64,000 nucleotides of DNA from Scolanthus callimorphus (GCA_033964015.1 CM066916.1:29033404-29097403), one strand, 5' to 3'. Counted from the first letter of the stretch, positions 20,335-33,204 are shown. A program made the numbers and translations. The notes: generated by a model not told the origin, from the letters alone.

Positions 20335-20930
20335 AACAAATGGGTAATTTTGCAAATATTTTAGATAATAACAGATTACAGGTCATGATGAAAATATTAT
20401 TTGACGTAACGTTTCTAGTTAAACGTTGAAAATTTAAAGGTTTCAGTGTAAAAGCATTGCCCCTGGAGAGCAGTATTAATAAATATATCTTTAAGTTATG
20501 TGTATGAGGGTTCTCGGTCGCCGGCGAAAGCACATGAAACCCTAAAACTAATAAACCAAGATTTGAAGAAGCTCAGTCGAAAACAGAACTCGAAGAGGTC
20601 GAACAATCGCTCGATTAAATTTCAAGTAAATTCCTCAAACTCGTTACTAATTCATGAAGCTCAAACAAAGAAAATGATGAGTGGGAAGGACGTATGTATA
20701 CGCCTATATTAAAGTGAATCCAACTAAAGTAAATGCGTATTTCATCATATTTTAAACTCGTTCACGTCGCATCAAAAATTGTCGGGTTTTTAAGCTCTGG
20801 ATATGTTTAATTTCAACTATGGGCGTTTTTAACTGTTTGCTGAAATATATTTTTTAGAGCCGCATTTGCTTTGCGAGCTGTTATTCTAACAGAAGTATTT
20901 TTACAAACGACTCTCCGGTGCTCTACCCTA

Positions 20931-21349
20931 GGTACCAGAGGCTCGAGCTCCACTGGTTATACTTCAGCCGTGGAAATACGAATTCACAACTTGTCGCGCA
21001 ACATTTTGCTTTGATGATCACACATGCGAGCCCAAGGTGGATTTTTCACCTTAGCACCTAATTTCTATTGGCTAATCAACTTGAATTGTGCAGAATGTTG
21101 CGCAACCAGTTGTGTGTTTGATGAAAAAAGAGCAACAAAGCCATAATTTGTGGCTCAAAGTAGCCGCACTTTACTTCGCGCAACAATTGTTTACAACTTG
21201 CAAAAACATTTTTTTTTTGCGAAGTTGTGATGCGAGATGAAAAACGCGCAACATCGACCATCAACTTGCAACGCAACAATGTTGCGCGACAAGTTGAGGG
21301 ATTTTGTGCCCCGTATTTTAAACGAGAAAAGCTTCGAGCCTCTGGTACC
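20931..21349. repeat. Nested inverted-repeat element
   Basis: The outer ends GGTACCAGAGGCTCGA (20931) and its complement (21332-21349) enclose a second pair, CAACTTGTCGCGCAACATT at 20987-21005 and its exact complement at 21278-21296. Several short CAACTTG/TTGCGC motifs recur between them. The structure resembles a hAT-like MITE with subterminal repeats. The family is an inference. Confidence 0.65.
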
Positions 21350-21523
21350 CAAGGCATCTGTGCGCAAAATCTTCGCGCAATTTTTCTGAAACTTGAGGTC
21401 TTTAGACCATTTTTTTATCATTCAAGTTTGCCGAAAATTGTACGAGCGATTGGAGACAACATTTGAAGTGTAGGTATATGGTACGGGTGCGTCGAGGGAG
21501 AGCGGAAGGACTGCAAGGAAAAC

Positions 21524-21674
21524 CAGGGGCGTAGCCAGGGGGGCCGGGGCCCCCCTTTCTCGGAAATTTTCCCATACATTTACTGTATTTGCTGGAGAAA
21601 ATTTGCGCATTTTCGTCCCATGTTTTCACTATCTGCCCCCCCCCCCCCTTCAGAAATTCCTGGCTACGCCGCTG
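21524..21674. mobile_element. hAT-like MITE (CAGGGGCGTAGCCAGG ends)
   Basis: The left end CAGGGGCGTAGCCAGG and the right end CCTGGCTACGCCGCTG are inverted copies with one mismatch. This terminus is typical of animal hAT elements. The interior is 120 bp with C and G runs. No clean 8-bp target duplication is visible. Related ends occur near 47205 and 49936. Confidence 0.7.
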
Positions 21675-22958
21675 AAAACAAGCTCGAATGGCAATGGCCC
21701 TAACCAGGGGGGACTGATCAGGGGATAGCTTTTATTGTCTGAAGTGAATTGAGCTAATTTGGGCTTGTCTAAGATCTTCATTATAGAGGACAGTTAAGGA
21801 GGAAATGTTTTTCGTCCTCTACTAAATCCATGCAAAAAGGGCAAAATCTTTATGGGGATCCTTACGTTTCGGGCCGTATATGCCCCTTTCTATTTCGAAA
21901 CTATGATTACATATGTCGTCGGGCAGGGGTGCTCGTACCGGGAAAATAAAATTTCAGCCCTAAAAGATACCAATCTAGGCATTGTCAACCAGAATTTTAC
22001 CCCTAAAAGATGGCTCTCAAATTCCAGCCACGATGATATTTTTGCCGCGAACACCCTAAAATATACCTTTTCTGGGAAAATTGGCCCTTTTTTCCTTTAC
22101 ATCCTAAAGATACCCGAAACCCGAATTTTAACCCCTAAAAGATAAGACGAGCAACCCCGCCCGACGACACATGGGAGTCCCCCGGGTGATGGGGGAGGGG
22201 GGGGGGGGTCCCTAAACCCCACCGAAATGGCAAAGCAAGTACATCGAGAATTTACATGAGAGCTCCATCGTATTCGAAGTGATTTCCACCTCCACGAAAC
22301 AACGAGCCACAGACAAATAGAGCGAATTTCACATGACTGTAGTGAAACCACTATTCTCTGTGATCCCTTGGTGCACACTTGCGACAGAACGACATAAGAA
22401 AAATATCACGCGAACATGTACTGTTCCAAACGTTGAAGTCGACAACCAATAACATAAGATTGCTTTGGTGAAGTAACCTAATGTTGATCCATGGAAAATA
22501 CTGATTAAAATATCAATTATCCTCACCTCGTGCTATTTTTGTGCCAACATAACGTCGTGTGTGCCACCCACAAGGAATTCAAGCCGTACATCTCTTCGCA
22601 AACAAATCTTGAGCTGAGCCCTCAGTGAAGCTGCTGACCTGCTGTTATTTCGCATGCGCAGTAAGACAAAATAACCCCCCTCCCCACAGTCAAACTCTGA
22701 AATTGAGATTCTGTTGGAAATGTGCCGAGGCAGACAACGGAGTTTTATAATTATATTTTAGCTGATCGGAGACACGAGGAAAGCTGAAAACTTCAACTAA
22801 TCTTGATCAGCAACTGACCTTTGCATCTAGCACAATTATGACGCTTTGTATTCTCCCGGGGTCGCGTTTTAACTCACTGAATATTCCTGAGATGTTTTCG
22901 CAAGATGACGCCATGGGAATTGAGAGAGGAAATTTTGACGTCTCATTCCTCGAAAACT

Positions 22959-24240
22959 GAACCTAGTACCACGCTCGAACTTTCGTATACCTTCAATTAC
23001 CCTAAGAGGATTCAAGAAAAAGTGGAAAGTCTTTTGGAATTTGTGTCAAAGTTCTTTAACTTATTTATTTTCTTCGAGCGGTCGTTTCTGAAGAAATTCC
23101 TGTGTGAAATCATTCATTCGGTGTTCTTCGCTGATCGGAGGCCCGTCGAAAGCAGTAGAAAGTCGCATGGAATACTGCGAGGTGTGGAAGATAGGAATTA
23201 GCAAAGAAAAAGCACCACGGAAGTGTATTCTGCAGAAATTCTTGTTTAGTGCTTGCCATCTTGAAATTGACAATGTTGTAGCAATAATTATTCAGGTCAA
23301 AATTAAATACTTTTTTGTGGAAAAACTGAACCTAGTACCATGACGAGAGTCGGCACAGACATTCTACCATTTACACTCGTTCGTATTGCCGTGGAGTTGT
23401 TCTTGGAATTTGTGTCCAACATACTGAAAATAATTATTTCATTGATACGAGTATTCTTCCTTCGGTGTTGCAATGTCATTTGCAAGAACACTCGAAAACA
23501 AGTAATTCAGAGATCTTCGCGGATCCGAGGCTCGATTGAAAGCAGTTGGAAGTCACATGGAATGCCTGGAGCATTGGAGATGTGAAAGATTTGAATTATT
23601 CAAGAAAAAGAATATCGAGATTTCAAGTGTATTCTTCCCTTGCCATCCTGAAATTGACAATGTTGTAGCAATAATTCAGGTCAAAATTAAATACTTTTTT
23701 GTGGAAAAACTGAACCTAGTACCATGACGAGAGTCGGCACATACATTCTACCGTCTACATTCATTCGTATCGACGTGGAGTGGTTCTTGGAATTTGTGTC
23801 CAACATACTGAAAAAAATTCATTCAAATAAGTATTCTTCCTACTACAGTGCAGCAATGTCATTTGCAATTACACTCCAAAAAAATCATTCAGAGATCTTC
23901 GCTGATCCGTGACTCGATTTAACAGATTTAAAGCAGTGGAAACTGAAAGTCGTCTTGAATAGAATGCTACGAGGACTTTGACGCATATTTGGAGATATGA
24001 AACATTTGAAATTTTCAAGGAAAAGCATATCGAGATTTCAAGTATTCTTCGCTTGCCAACTTGAAATTAACAATGCATTGCAAGTAATTATTCAGGTGAA
24101 AGTTAAATATTTTGTTGTGGAAAAACTGCACGAAGTACCATGACGAGAGTCAGCACAGATATTCTGCTATCCACATTCGTTCGTATCGTCGTAGAGTTGT
24201 TCTTGGAATTTATGTCCAACAAACTGAATATGAACGAGAA
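22959..24240 (+). repeat. Diverged tandem array, four copies of ~370-420 bp
   Basis: The marker AACTGAACCTAGTACCA followed by a GACGAGAGTCGGCAC-type stretch starts copies near 22959, 23326, 23711 and 24130. The middle two copies are closest in sequence. Several short open frames simply follow the repeat and have no domain. Confidence 0.8.
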
Positions 24241-24362
24241 ACATCAATAGAAGTATATGACCGGAAATGGCTAGAGTCTAATTAGTAGCAATTGCTTTTC
24301 GAGTTAGGTTCCTAGTATAGCCAGCGCCATAGCGAAGCAGATTTAGGGAAGATTATAACATA

Positions 24363-24407
24363 AAAAACATAGCACTATAAAAACATAGCACTATAAAAAC
24401 ATAGCAC
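24363..24407 (+). repeat. 16-bp tandem repeat, three copies
   Basis: AAAAACATAGCACTAT is repeated at spacing 16 (CATAGCACT at 24368, 24384 and 24400). Confidence 0.9.
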
Positions 24408-24409
24408 TG

Positions 24410-26940
24410 ATGTAAACGGATTGCTTTGCAATAAAAAAGTTTCATAGCTGGATGGCTTGCGAAGTTATTGTCACCAGCGGTGATGAAGTCATTGCCTGGA
24501 GTGCTGGCACTTGAAAGGTTCAAAGTATTCTCAACTCCCTATTTGTGTGTTTCCTGACATTACGTAAGCCGCATTTTCAGTTGATTAGCTTAGAAAAATC
24601 CAAGAAATCGTCTCTAGTCTTGGCCGCAATAAATTTGTACAAGCGCAGTTTGCACCAAGCGTAATTATAACTATATTATCCGCTCTATCACAAAAACATT
24701 CAGAAACTTCTAGCTATAAAGAGTGCGCACATCAGAAAATCGCGGACTTTCTGAAAACATATACAATATTTTCTTTTATATTAATACAAATCAAGAGAAA
24801 ATAAATCATTTTCTCTTGTTCAAATATGCTATTATCGCTTCGGAATCATTACTCGATGTGTTATCTGAATCGTAAACACTATTCGAATTCTCGCTCGCAT
24901 CGAAAAGATCACGCTATTTGGAATTTGACTGCAGCTTTTACACAAGTCAGCTGTACATATTGATTTACAATGTGGGCTCATGAATAAATTCCAGCGCGCG
25001 CATATATTTAGGCAGGATACGAGTCCGCAGCATGTGGAGATTCGGTACTTGGTATGCGCTTGGGTCGCTGGTCACCGAACAAATCGCTGGCTCGTAAAAC
25101 GAGAAACCGCTGAAATGTTTTTCGTTTGCGGGCGACGAAATGACGCGAACGCTGTCCGCTTTCGCGGGATTTTTCTCCCCGTACTTTATATCCAGCAGTA
25201 GGGAAACAGTGCACCTAATTCGGAGTGTGCGCCGCGTTGTCAGGTTTATGAAGATTTCAATCACCAGAAGAGATAAACACACTATCTTGTTATTCATAAG
25301 TTTTTAATTACAAACTCTTAAAACGAAGGTTAAATACAACGAGCCCAATTATTATGAGATTAGATAAGTTTGAAATTTCGTTATCGCGCAAATTATTATA
25401 TGCAATTTAGCTTCCTGGAAAGAAAAAGCTAAAATTCAAGTCGACCATCCAAAGAGCCATCTACGGCAAGCAACTTCATTAGAGAAGGAGACTGGAGGAC
25501 AGAAGACAGCTGTAAAGTAGAAAAAATATATTTATAAAAACTGTTTCATTATTTTGTCTGCAGCATAAAGATACACACAAACAAACATAAGAATCTAAAT
25601 TTTTTTGTGATAAAATGTGGTCAGCTAAATTAGAGGAGGAAAGAACTAGGATATTGACTACAAATTGTAAACAAAATGTGCAGCCAGATTTGCGGGTTTA
25701 CCCCCGTGTAAGAACCATTCCCAGAGGACATCATTGTTGTGTTCAGTTATTTCATCGTGATTCGTTCTAGTAAACAAAAGAGGCTTTGTGACGCAACTCA
25801 TGAACAATACACAGTCCGTGTAGCCAGATTGGCAGAGATCATGGTCAAAAAATATGCAAATTAACTTTGACAGAAGCATAAGAAATTAGTACAATCATCA
25901 CTTTTATTCGCAAAAGGCAAATTTTGACACAATTAATAGCGCTTAGAACCAATTCTAGAATATATGTGTTTTGTAATCATGGACAATTTAGACCGGTTCA
26001 AATACTGGTTTCTGAACAGCAACTGAAATAGTTGTTATAGAGTTGCTATAATTGTACGTGCTTATACGAAGTAAATCTACAATTTCACCGAATGACTGAT
26101 TGTCCCGATCGTAGTTTGTCAAGAGACTGCCAACATAGTTAAACTAAAACATAATATTTACAGGCCATCACAGAAACATATGACACTGAAACCACTAATT
26201 TCCCAACTACAACCTGTTCGTCGCTAACTGACCCAAAGCTATTCCATACAAAAGTTGGGGGCAAAGGCGATTTTTTCTGAATTTGGTTTGGAGGTAACGT
26301 GAGAAATAGAGACTTGAACTATACATTTCTGTTTTTAAATCACCGGTTCAGCCCTTGGTACCATGATCTGCGAGCTATGCATTCATGGTTTAATTTGTTA
26401 GGTGAACGATTTGAGCAAATTTAAAACTAAATGCCTCGGCAATGACCGACTCCGAATGGACAACAATGCAGTTTAAAAAGATAAATAAAGCAAATTAACT
26501 CACCTTTTCGCTTTTATATATTTGTAGTTTACGTCGATGTCAACAAACAATCTCTCAATGGTGCTGTTATAACATAACAATGGCCGCCATGTTTGCTACG
26601 AAGGACTTCTTCTCTGGCCATACTAGAAGGACGAGAAGCGTATTTTTCGACCATGTAGCCGCTATTTGAAGCATCCTAAGCATCGACCGGCCTTTTGAAT
26701 GATAATAGGATAATGCCGAGGAATATTTTAAGCATCTTCAGCAACATTTACGCAGAAATAATCCAGAGAAATCGATGGGACAAACCGAAACGTAACGCTC
26801 CACTCTGACCAGATTCCATTCCCTTTGGCTTTCTAGCGCATGCGTAGAACTTATTCTCCACCTCTTCGAGTCCGCACAAGTTTTGCTCGTTCGATTAGAT
26901 CCTTGTGCACCGGGCATTACTCAATCCATGTCTTTGGTCT
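24410..26940. other. Gene-poor stretch without recognisable genes
   Basis: Short open frames occur on both strands (24965-25297 and 25658-25879 among them), but none shows a domain, splice-supported continuation or codon pattern. Around 26560-26850 the DNA has promoter-like motifs (GCCGCCATGTTT, GCGCATGCGT), yet no gene start could be tied to them. Confidence 0.5.
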
Positions 26941-26941
26941 G

Positions 26942-26970
26942 AAATAAAGATTGATTGATTGATTGACTGA
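26942..26970 (+). repeat. ATTG microsatellite, probable retroelement tail
   Basis: AATAAAGATTGATTGATTGATTGACTG has the form of a 3' end of a non-LTR element or SINE. The body upstream (about 26880-26940) is too short to name. Confidence 0.5.
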
Positions 26971-27622
26971 CTGTGGTTATTTCATGGTTTATTTTGATTG
27001 GCTGATTTTTCGTCACGTGACCGATCGCGGGTCGATCAGTTGAATCTTGAATGAAACAGACACCATCTTGCTACATATTACGCTTCTTTACAAAGAAATT
27101 TGGCCAAAAGGGGATGAATGTTGCAGTTCTGAACACCAGGTGGTCACTTAATCCTTTCTTCCGTGCTATTTAAGCGTATTTCATGATTTTAGGGGGAATT
27201 GCTTGACGTAAATTTCCTACAAATCCACTGCGCGTGGTGAACATCATTTTCATGACATTGACAGCTGAAGATTTCTTTCTTTCGACTTCGTCGAAAAGTA
27301 CTTTTCACATAATTTATCGTTTAGAGCGGTTTTCATGACTGTAGGTAGTGAAACAGTACTGATTTTAGTGATGAAGTGATTGTAAGTGAAGTGATTGTAG
27401 CGTTATCCATCTGAAGTCCTCTCTATTAACGCAAAGGTCGATTCTTGTTGTTGTTTGAATGTCCGAAAATAACTACCAGCTTGCTACATTGTAGCTTGGT
27501 TGCTACATTTTTTTACCTTGTTGTTTCTTTCATATTTATAGTAATACACTGAATGCCGCGATGGGAAAAATAATTTGAGCAAATCTCCCATTCCGCGTTT
27601 TCATTCAATCAAGCCTTATCAC

Positions 27623-28047
27623 AGGCGATCCAAGCTCTAGTCATGTGGAGTACTGTGAAAGAAACATGCAACGTTGTCGCTGTAAAAATTATACGTAAAT
27701 GTAAATATTGAAATAAAATCATGTGACATCTCCTCGGAATGTTGTAGTTGTCAAATAAAGTGCTCCTGGAGCGATTTTATTGCATTTTGGGTGTTTTTTG
27801 TGCCTTTTTCTTATTATACCCTACCGTATGAATCTATTATAACATACGGTAGGGGTATTAAGAAAAAGGCACAAAAAACACAAAAAATGCAATAAAATCG
27901 CTCCAGGAGCACTTTATTTGACAACTACAACATTCCGTGGAGATGTCACATGATTTTATTTCAATATTTACATTTACGTATAATTTTACAGCGACAACGT
28001 TGCATGTTTCTTTCACAGTACCCACATGACTAGAGCTTGGATCGCCT
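27623..28047. repeat. Large palindrome with ~205-bp arms and 12-bp loop
   Basis: The left arm 27623-27830 and right arm 27843-28047 are reverse complements over almost their full length, with only scattered small differences (for example CCTCGG against CCGTGG and a one-base change near the outer end). The centre is CCGTATG, a 12-base loop, CATACGG. RNA from either strand would form one very long hairpin. There is no coding content. Confidence 0.92.
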
Positions 28048-28075
28048 CTGGAACAATATCCAAAACTGTTGTTCT

Positions 28076-28320
28076 TTAAAGGGGCACTCACACGCTTGAA
28101 TTTTGAACAACCCGTCAAAAAATATGTCTAATTCTAATCACCAAAAATACATTTAAGTTCACAGGGAATAACCAAAATAACAGTCCAGGTTAGTTAAATG
28201 ACCTTTTAACTGTTAAATCAATACAAATTAAATTGAGTTTTTATCTATTATCAAGAGGATGGAAATGGTTTGCGATTTGAATTATTTTCTTGTCAGGCAA
28301 GCGTGCGAGTGCCCCTTTAA
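28076..28320. mobile_element. TTAA-flanked MITE, ~237 bp
   Basis: TTAA at 28076-28079 and 28317-28320 flank inverted ends AGGGGCACTCACACGCTT and AAGCGTGCGAGTGCCCCT, with one mismatch in 18. The ends match those of the MITE in the polycystin introns (936-1152). A TTAA duplication points to piggyBac-type transposition. Confidence 0.85.
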
Positions 28321-28380
28321 TATCAAATGGACAAAAACTAGTCTATTCACATGATTTTTACAATGAGTGCATTTATTTCT

Positions 28381-28448
28381 AGTCAGCATTTTTTAGTCTG
28401 CATTTTCCAGTCTGCATTTTCTAGTCTACATTTTCTGGTCTGCATTTT
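28381..28448 (+). repeat. 14- to 15-bp minisatellite, five copies
   Basis: The unit is approximately TTCTAGTCTGCATT, with small variants across 28381-28448. Confidence 0.85.
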
Positions 28449-28536
28449 ATACTTGCCGGTCCTAAAACAACTAAACCTCACTTTAAATGTAACAATAATC
28501 GTTAGCTTATCTGTACAACTGCGTTGTTTTGTTAAT

Positions 28537-30039
28537 CCATCCACATGCGAACCAGCCCAAAAACCTCTCGTGAGAATTATTGTTCTCAATATAGTTTGTA
28601 GAAGTATTCAATACTACTATTTTGTGGGTGGTATTTCTGGGTTTAACGGAACATTCTGATTAGCCACTTACCCAGAGAGACAAGAAGAGAGACAAGGCGG
28701 GCAACTTGCTTTTGGTCAGGCCTCAGTTTCAATTCCCTGGATCAACTGTTATGTCCAATATTGAACTGTTTGTGAACTGAACTGTTTGTGAGAACTCTAG
28801 AAACATTCCTGGAGCAGCTACAAAAACAGTTGATGTTATTGCAGCCTTCAGATACAAATCACAGCACTAATTAATAACATTGAAAATAAATATGTATACA
28901 ATTTGATAATATATTAAATTTCTTGCAAGTTTTAACATTCAGATGACTCATTTTTATAAACTAGGAAACAAAACTCTTTCTAGAAACAGTAGCTTTTGGC
29001 TCGAGCACTTCACTATCTAAGTAAAGATACTTCTAGTTTAGATGCATTTTCCACGAAAACAAAGCCCAGTTTGTTCCAATGCAGTGCTCAAAACATACAA
29101 ATGATGAAGACTCGACCTTGGATGGTTCGATGACTCGTGGAGTATGCACAGAATTCAATTCAACTTTATTGTACACTCGTTATATTAATGCAATAACAAT
29201 CTCCTCACTTGCATGTCGCTTCAATCATTTAACATTATTTTGAATGATTACAGTTGTACTTACGATAAACTATAGTATATAGCGCGGGTGTCGTAATAAT
29301 GACACAGATTACAGAACAATGGTTTAGACTATACCCACCAGAGATGGTGTAATAGCCCCACGTGAAAAAAGTGTGTTTTGCCAGAAAAAATCTTCATTGG
29401 AACTAGCGTTAAACATTTCATAGCAACTTTATGATCCCTGAAATTGCGAATAATGACTCTGTGGATTTGGTATTTATATCCTTCTGACAATCCTGAATGT
29501 CATATTATTACCCTGCTATTTGAGACACTACCAGTGCAAACTCTCAAGTTCGACGTTTGACCTCCACGAAGAGTGCAGCCCGAGTCATGTCATAACAAGT
29601 TATTAGGTTTTCAGACAAACTTGAACCTGCCACTTGAACCCGCGTCTGGCTCTAGAGAAAATTCTCATGAATCCTTATAACTAGGTTTTCAGCGATACTT
29701 AACCCTACTTGAACCTGCATCTTGTGTCCGAAAGCAGAAAATAAAAATAAAAGCACAGCCGAATTTATGGTTCGGGCTTTTTCCCACAGGAAGCCCGAGT
29801 AATGAGCGACACACAACATTTCGATCAAATTTCTATAGAAAATAAAACAGCAAGTTGCCTGCTGTCTCTCTCTTCTTCTTTCTCTGGGTAACGGCCTAAT
29901 TAGAAAGTTCCTTTAAACCCAGAAATACCGCCAAAAACACAAAAATAATGACACAAATAGTAGTATTTACTACTTCTACAAACTTTAGTGAGAACAACAA
30001 CTCTCACAAGAGGTTTTTAGGCTGGTTCGCCTGTGATCC
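28537..30039. mobile_element. Probable DNA element with long (~175-190 bp) inverted ends
   Basis: 28537-28709 and the reverse complement of 29850-30039 align over their full length at roughly 75-80% identity, including ACCTCTYGTGAGARTT and GGTATTTCTGGGTTTAA blocks. The 1.1-kb interior has no significant open frame, so this would be an old non-autonomous copy or an inverted duplication. Confidence 0.65.
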
Positions 30040-31209
30040 ACCACATGAACTTTTACCCAAACGACACATAATTCAGTAATCAATAATAAGGAGATTACCG
30101 GTAGGTTAAGCCAGCAGCCTTTTTGCTAGCAAAACTGAACTTGAGCCATATTTCAAGGAACTGTGACAACACGTGATAGGATAAGACTGTTCAGCCGGCA
30201 GATAAATCCCCTGGGGTTTACTCCCATATTAACCATTTTTAAAACAACTATCCCCTGAAAGGGATGTGAAAAGTGGTGTATATACACCTATTTCAAGAAA
30301 GGTTGTCAATCTTGTGAGTGCTCAAGCATTATGCACCAAGAAAAAAAAGCAGTATAGGTAGAAACTAACTATCCTATTTTAATGATACCTCGCTGGTCTG
30401 AGTGATAAACTCTACGAAATAGAGCTTTGTTCAAGCTAGCAATGTCTCAAGTAGTTCATTAGGTTCATTCCGAGTTACGGATATTACATTCAGGGACAAA
30501 TTTTTCACAATTACAAATGCCTGTAAATTCTTTCAAAATGCAATCATTTATTTATTTTATTTATCTTGGCTTAGAAATTACAAATACAAAAAGAGAGAGG
30601 AAAAGAAAAAAAACATGTAAATGACACAGGCTGGGGAGCTACTACAGCGATAGACAGACAAGACAAGCATATAAATTAAAATTTAGAAAGAACAATGACG
30701 GTAGGCGCATCAGATTGCACGCAGCATTTGTACTTGCATATCATCCTGATCAAAAATAGATAGTAGTGCTTCACTTTAGTATTTGAATAATGTATTTTTA
30801 AAGGCTACAAGTGGTGCATTGTTTTTTTTCAAAGATTCTCTGGCAGGGCACTCCAGATTCTTACACATCATACAAAAAAGGAGCGCTGAGTGGAACTACT
30901 TGTGGATCTTGTTAGCAGAATCCTGTCGAGCCCAATAGGCTAATGTGTGAAAAGTAACCCATCGAGCTGAAATCGGGTGGTAAATTTTTCCGATGGGCTT
31001 CCGCGCAAACGCTCTTGGAGAAGTCAATTGCAAATAATTTTTACTCAGACTGTATGCACATTCTCTGCCAACTTCGATGTGGGACTTGCTTCATGAAGCG
31101 CATCTGGTTAAGTGCGGTGAAAATCGGAAAAAATAGTGCAGCATTTTTTCAGAATAGTGCGGCAAAAAGTGAGGTAAAAATGTGCGATAGTGTGGCCATA
31201 GTGCGGTCC
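30040..31209. other. Intergenic stretch, retroelement-tail-like repeats only
   Basis: No gene is recognised. A TATACACCTATTTCAA motif at about 30284 resembles the ends of the 16.6-kb foldback element. TTTATTTATTTTATTTATC at about 30546 has the form of a retroelement 3' tail. The short open frame at 31015-31233 has no domain. Confidence 0.45.
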
Positions 31210-31260
31210 TTAAAAGAGCACTCGCACACTTAATTTTTGTACAACCTGTCAATTTTGTGC
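31210..31260 (+). repeat. Single end of the TTAA/GCACTCGCAC MITE family
   Basis: TTAA followed by AAGAGCACTCGCACACTT and ACAACCTGTCAA matches the left part of the MITE at 28076 (same order: terminal repeat, then ACAACCCGTCAA). No matching right end was found, so the copy is truncated. Confidence 0.6.
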
Positions 31261-31720
31261 CGATAAAAGTATTACCTCTCCTTCACTTTAATATACAAAA
31301 TCATATCCTCCAAATTTCATTAAAGTTTGCCAGTTTTCTTGGCAAACTGAAAACTTGAGTACAACATTCATAAACTAAAAGAAAGGTCATGTCGGCCCTG
31401 GAAAATAACCAATGCACAGCCGGTGTGGCATTTTTCAATGTTTCCATACGTGATAATAATATATAGTAATAATAACTTTATTATTTAACCACGGTAGCTA
31501 CATTCGGTTAATAAAAAGGTTGAAAAACTGTTTTTCAAGTAGGCCGTGCACTATACTAATATAACAATAATCTATTGCAAATCGTTTTAAAAGGGGAATA
31601 AAAGCCACGAGTTGGCCTAACGGCATATGCCTTTTTATTAATAAATGGAGGTAACCTTTTTCACAAGAAACAAAATGGTCTTGGAAAGGTAACATACAGC
31701 TATGAAAATAAGTGGCAGCA

Positions 31721-31985
31721 TCACTGGTTAAGTTGAAAAAAAAACCTACACAAATGCTGAATGGAGGTATGCCATCTGCTATCTATGTAAGGATACAGAT
31801 AGTACATGTTCTTGTCTGGAACTTCCTTTGAGGAGAATGGCGTCATTGGCAATTCACATTGTTTTCTTGTGTAAAACACCATTTGATGAGGGAAGACGTG
31901 GTTTGCCAGTTTAAACTTCTTAACATAATCTCTTGGTACTTGTACAAATGCTCTTATGATCTCGGGCATGTGTGCCACTGCCTGT
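31721..31985 (-). CDS. Possible exon of an unidentified gene
   Basis: On the - strand an acceptor-like TTTCTTTAACAG is followed by a frame of about 80 codons (start HMPEIIRAFVQVPRDYVKK) with balanced, protein-like composition. I do not recognise the family. A donor-like GTAGGT lies near the 3' end of the frame. No partner exon could be linked, so it may be a lone exon, a retro-fragment or chance. Confidence 0.3.
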
Positions 31986-32793
31986 TAAAGAAAAATTGTA
32001 AAAAAATATATAATTCCCCAGTGACTTCTGAACAAAATTTGTATAGGCCTGTGCCAAAAAGATATATTTTTCCACATCTCCAACATGAAAAGGATGGGAA
32101 ATTGTTTTTCATGCTGTTTATAAAATGTAAATTGAGAACAGTGGAAACAGTGCCCTTCTGAAGTGGAGACACTGATATTTCTTATAATACCACACAAGTG
32201 CAAATTGTAGAATGAGTCCATATCCCCACCACGCAGAGAATTTGAAATTCCAGAGGGGCGGTGTCAATTTACCTGTTTTCCCATACAAATACTGTATTTT
32301 CTTTTGCTTCCCTAGTGGTGGGAGTATGGATTTATTTGGAATTGGACCAAAGCCTGCCTAGGGAACAAGTTGAATTGTGGATCAAAATGATTTTATTGAT
32401 AGAAAATCAGAGCGAACAAAAACAGGCAAAGCACCATAATATTTTTAATTGCTATATTATTGAGTTTGTAAGCATGCTGTTCCCAGGGTTCCTGTTGATA
32501 ACGCTATAGTCTTTCCGAATGGACTACCCTGAGGCAACATGCAGATATGATTTTGTTTAAATAAAGGTCTCTCTCATACCTGCAATTGGTTTTCACTGGA
32601 AACACCCAGAGAAAAAAGTCTCCCGAAAAAAAAAAAAAGAAACTTTCCATATGAATTGACTGTATATCTGCTGGGTAAATTTCTTCAGGTTTTCTCTTTT
32701 GAAATACAATCTCAGTGAACTCAGAGCGCCAAAGAGTATTGTAACAATGTTATTTAACGCTAAACTCATCAAAAAGTTCCCTTTAAGATAGTC

Positions 32794-33044
32794 TTAATCA
32801 GGCATCCGAGGAGAAGACCCTGCCGTGTGAAAGTTAAATAGTTGTGTGTCCAAACGGGTCCAGTCAGGCAGTTGAGTCGCGGCGAGGGAACAAACAAAAA
32901 AAACACAAAAAAAGCTTGATCGTAAGCCAACCAAGCTTTTCCCCCGAATTGGCGATAGATGTGAATGATGGACAGCTTATATTGCGTGAGATCTTGCCAC
33001 CGATTCGGAAAAGTACGATACCAAAACCGCCGAGTAGATTGTGA
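32794..33044 (-). pseudogene. Retroelement ORF fragment (possibly DIRS-like)
   Basis: The - strand reads TRRFWYRTFPNRWQDLTQYK and continues to WLAYDQAF. After a frame change in a T-rich stretch it continues as SLAATQLPDWTRLDTQLFNF to a stop near 32794. Both halves have the style of a multicopy cnidarian retroelement protein I associate with DIRS-type elements. That family name is from memory and weak. The frameshift marks it as dead. Confidence 0.4.
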
Positions 33045-33204
33045 AGACTTCACACCTTGAGATTATGTCCTCCAATCGCGTTTTTGGTTTCCGGGGGCGA
33101 GTAGCAGACAGCAGCAAGTGCCCATCAAGCAGCTCGGGTTCTGACAAAGTTGCGAAATTTGGTGCTATATTTTTAATTCAATATCTTTATAAAATTGGAA
33201 AAAG

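Noticed and set aside
21852..22145. 97-codon + strand frame
   Set aside because: The DNA is a dispersed-repeat type with internal CCCCTAAAAGAT motifs that recur near 43.95 kb, and there is no domain or splice support.
26000..26030. tRNA B-box-like GGTTCAAATACTGG
   Set aside because: No matching A-box or cloverleaf was found upstream.
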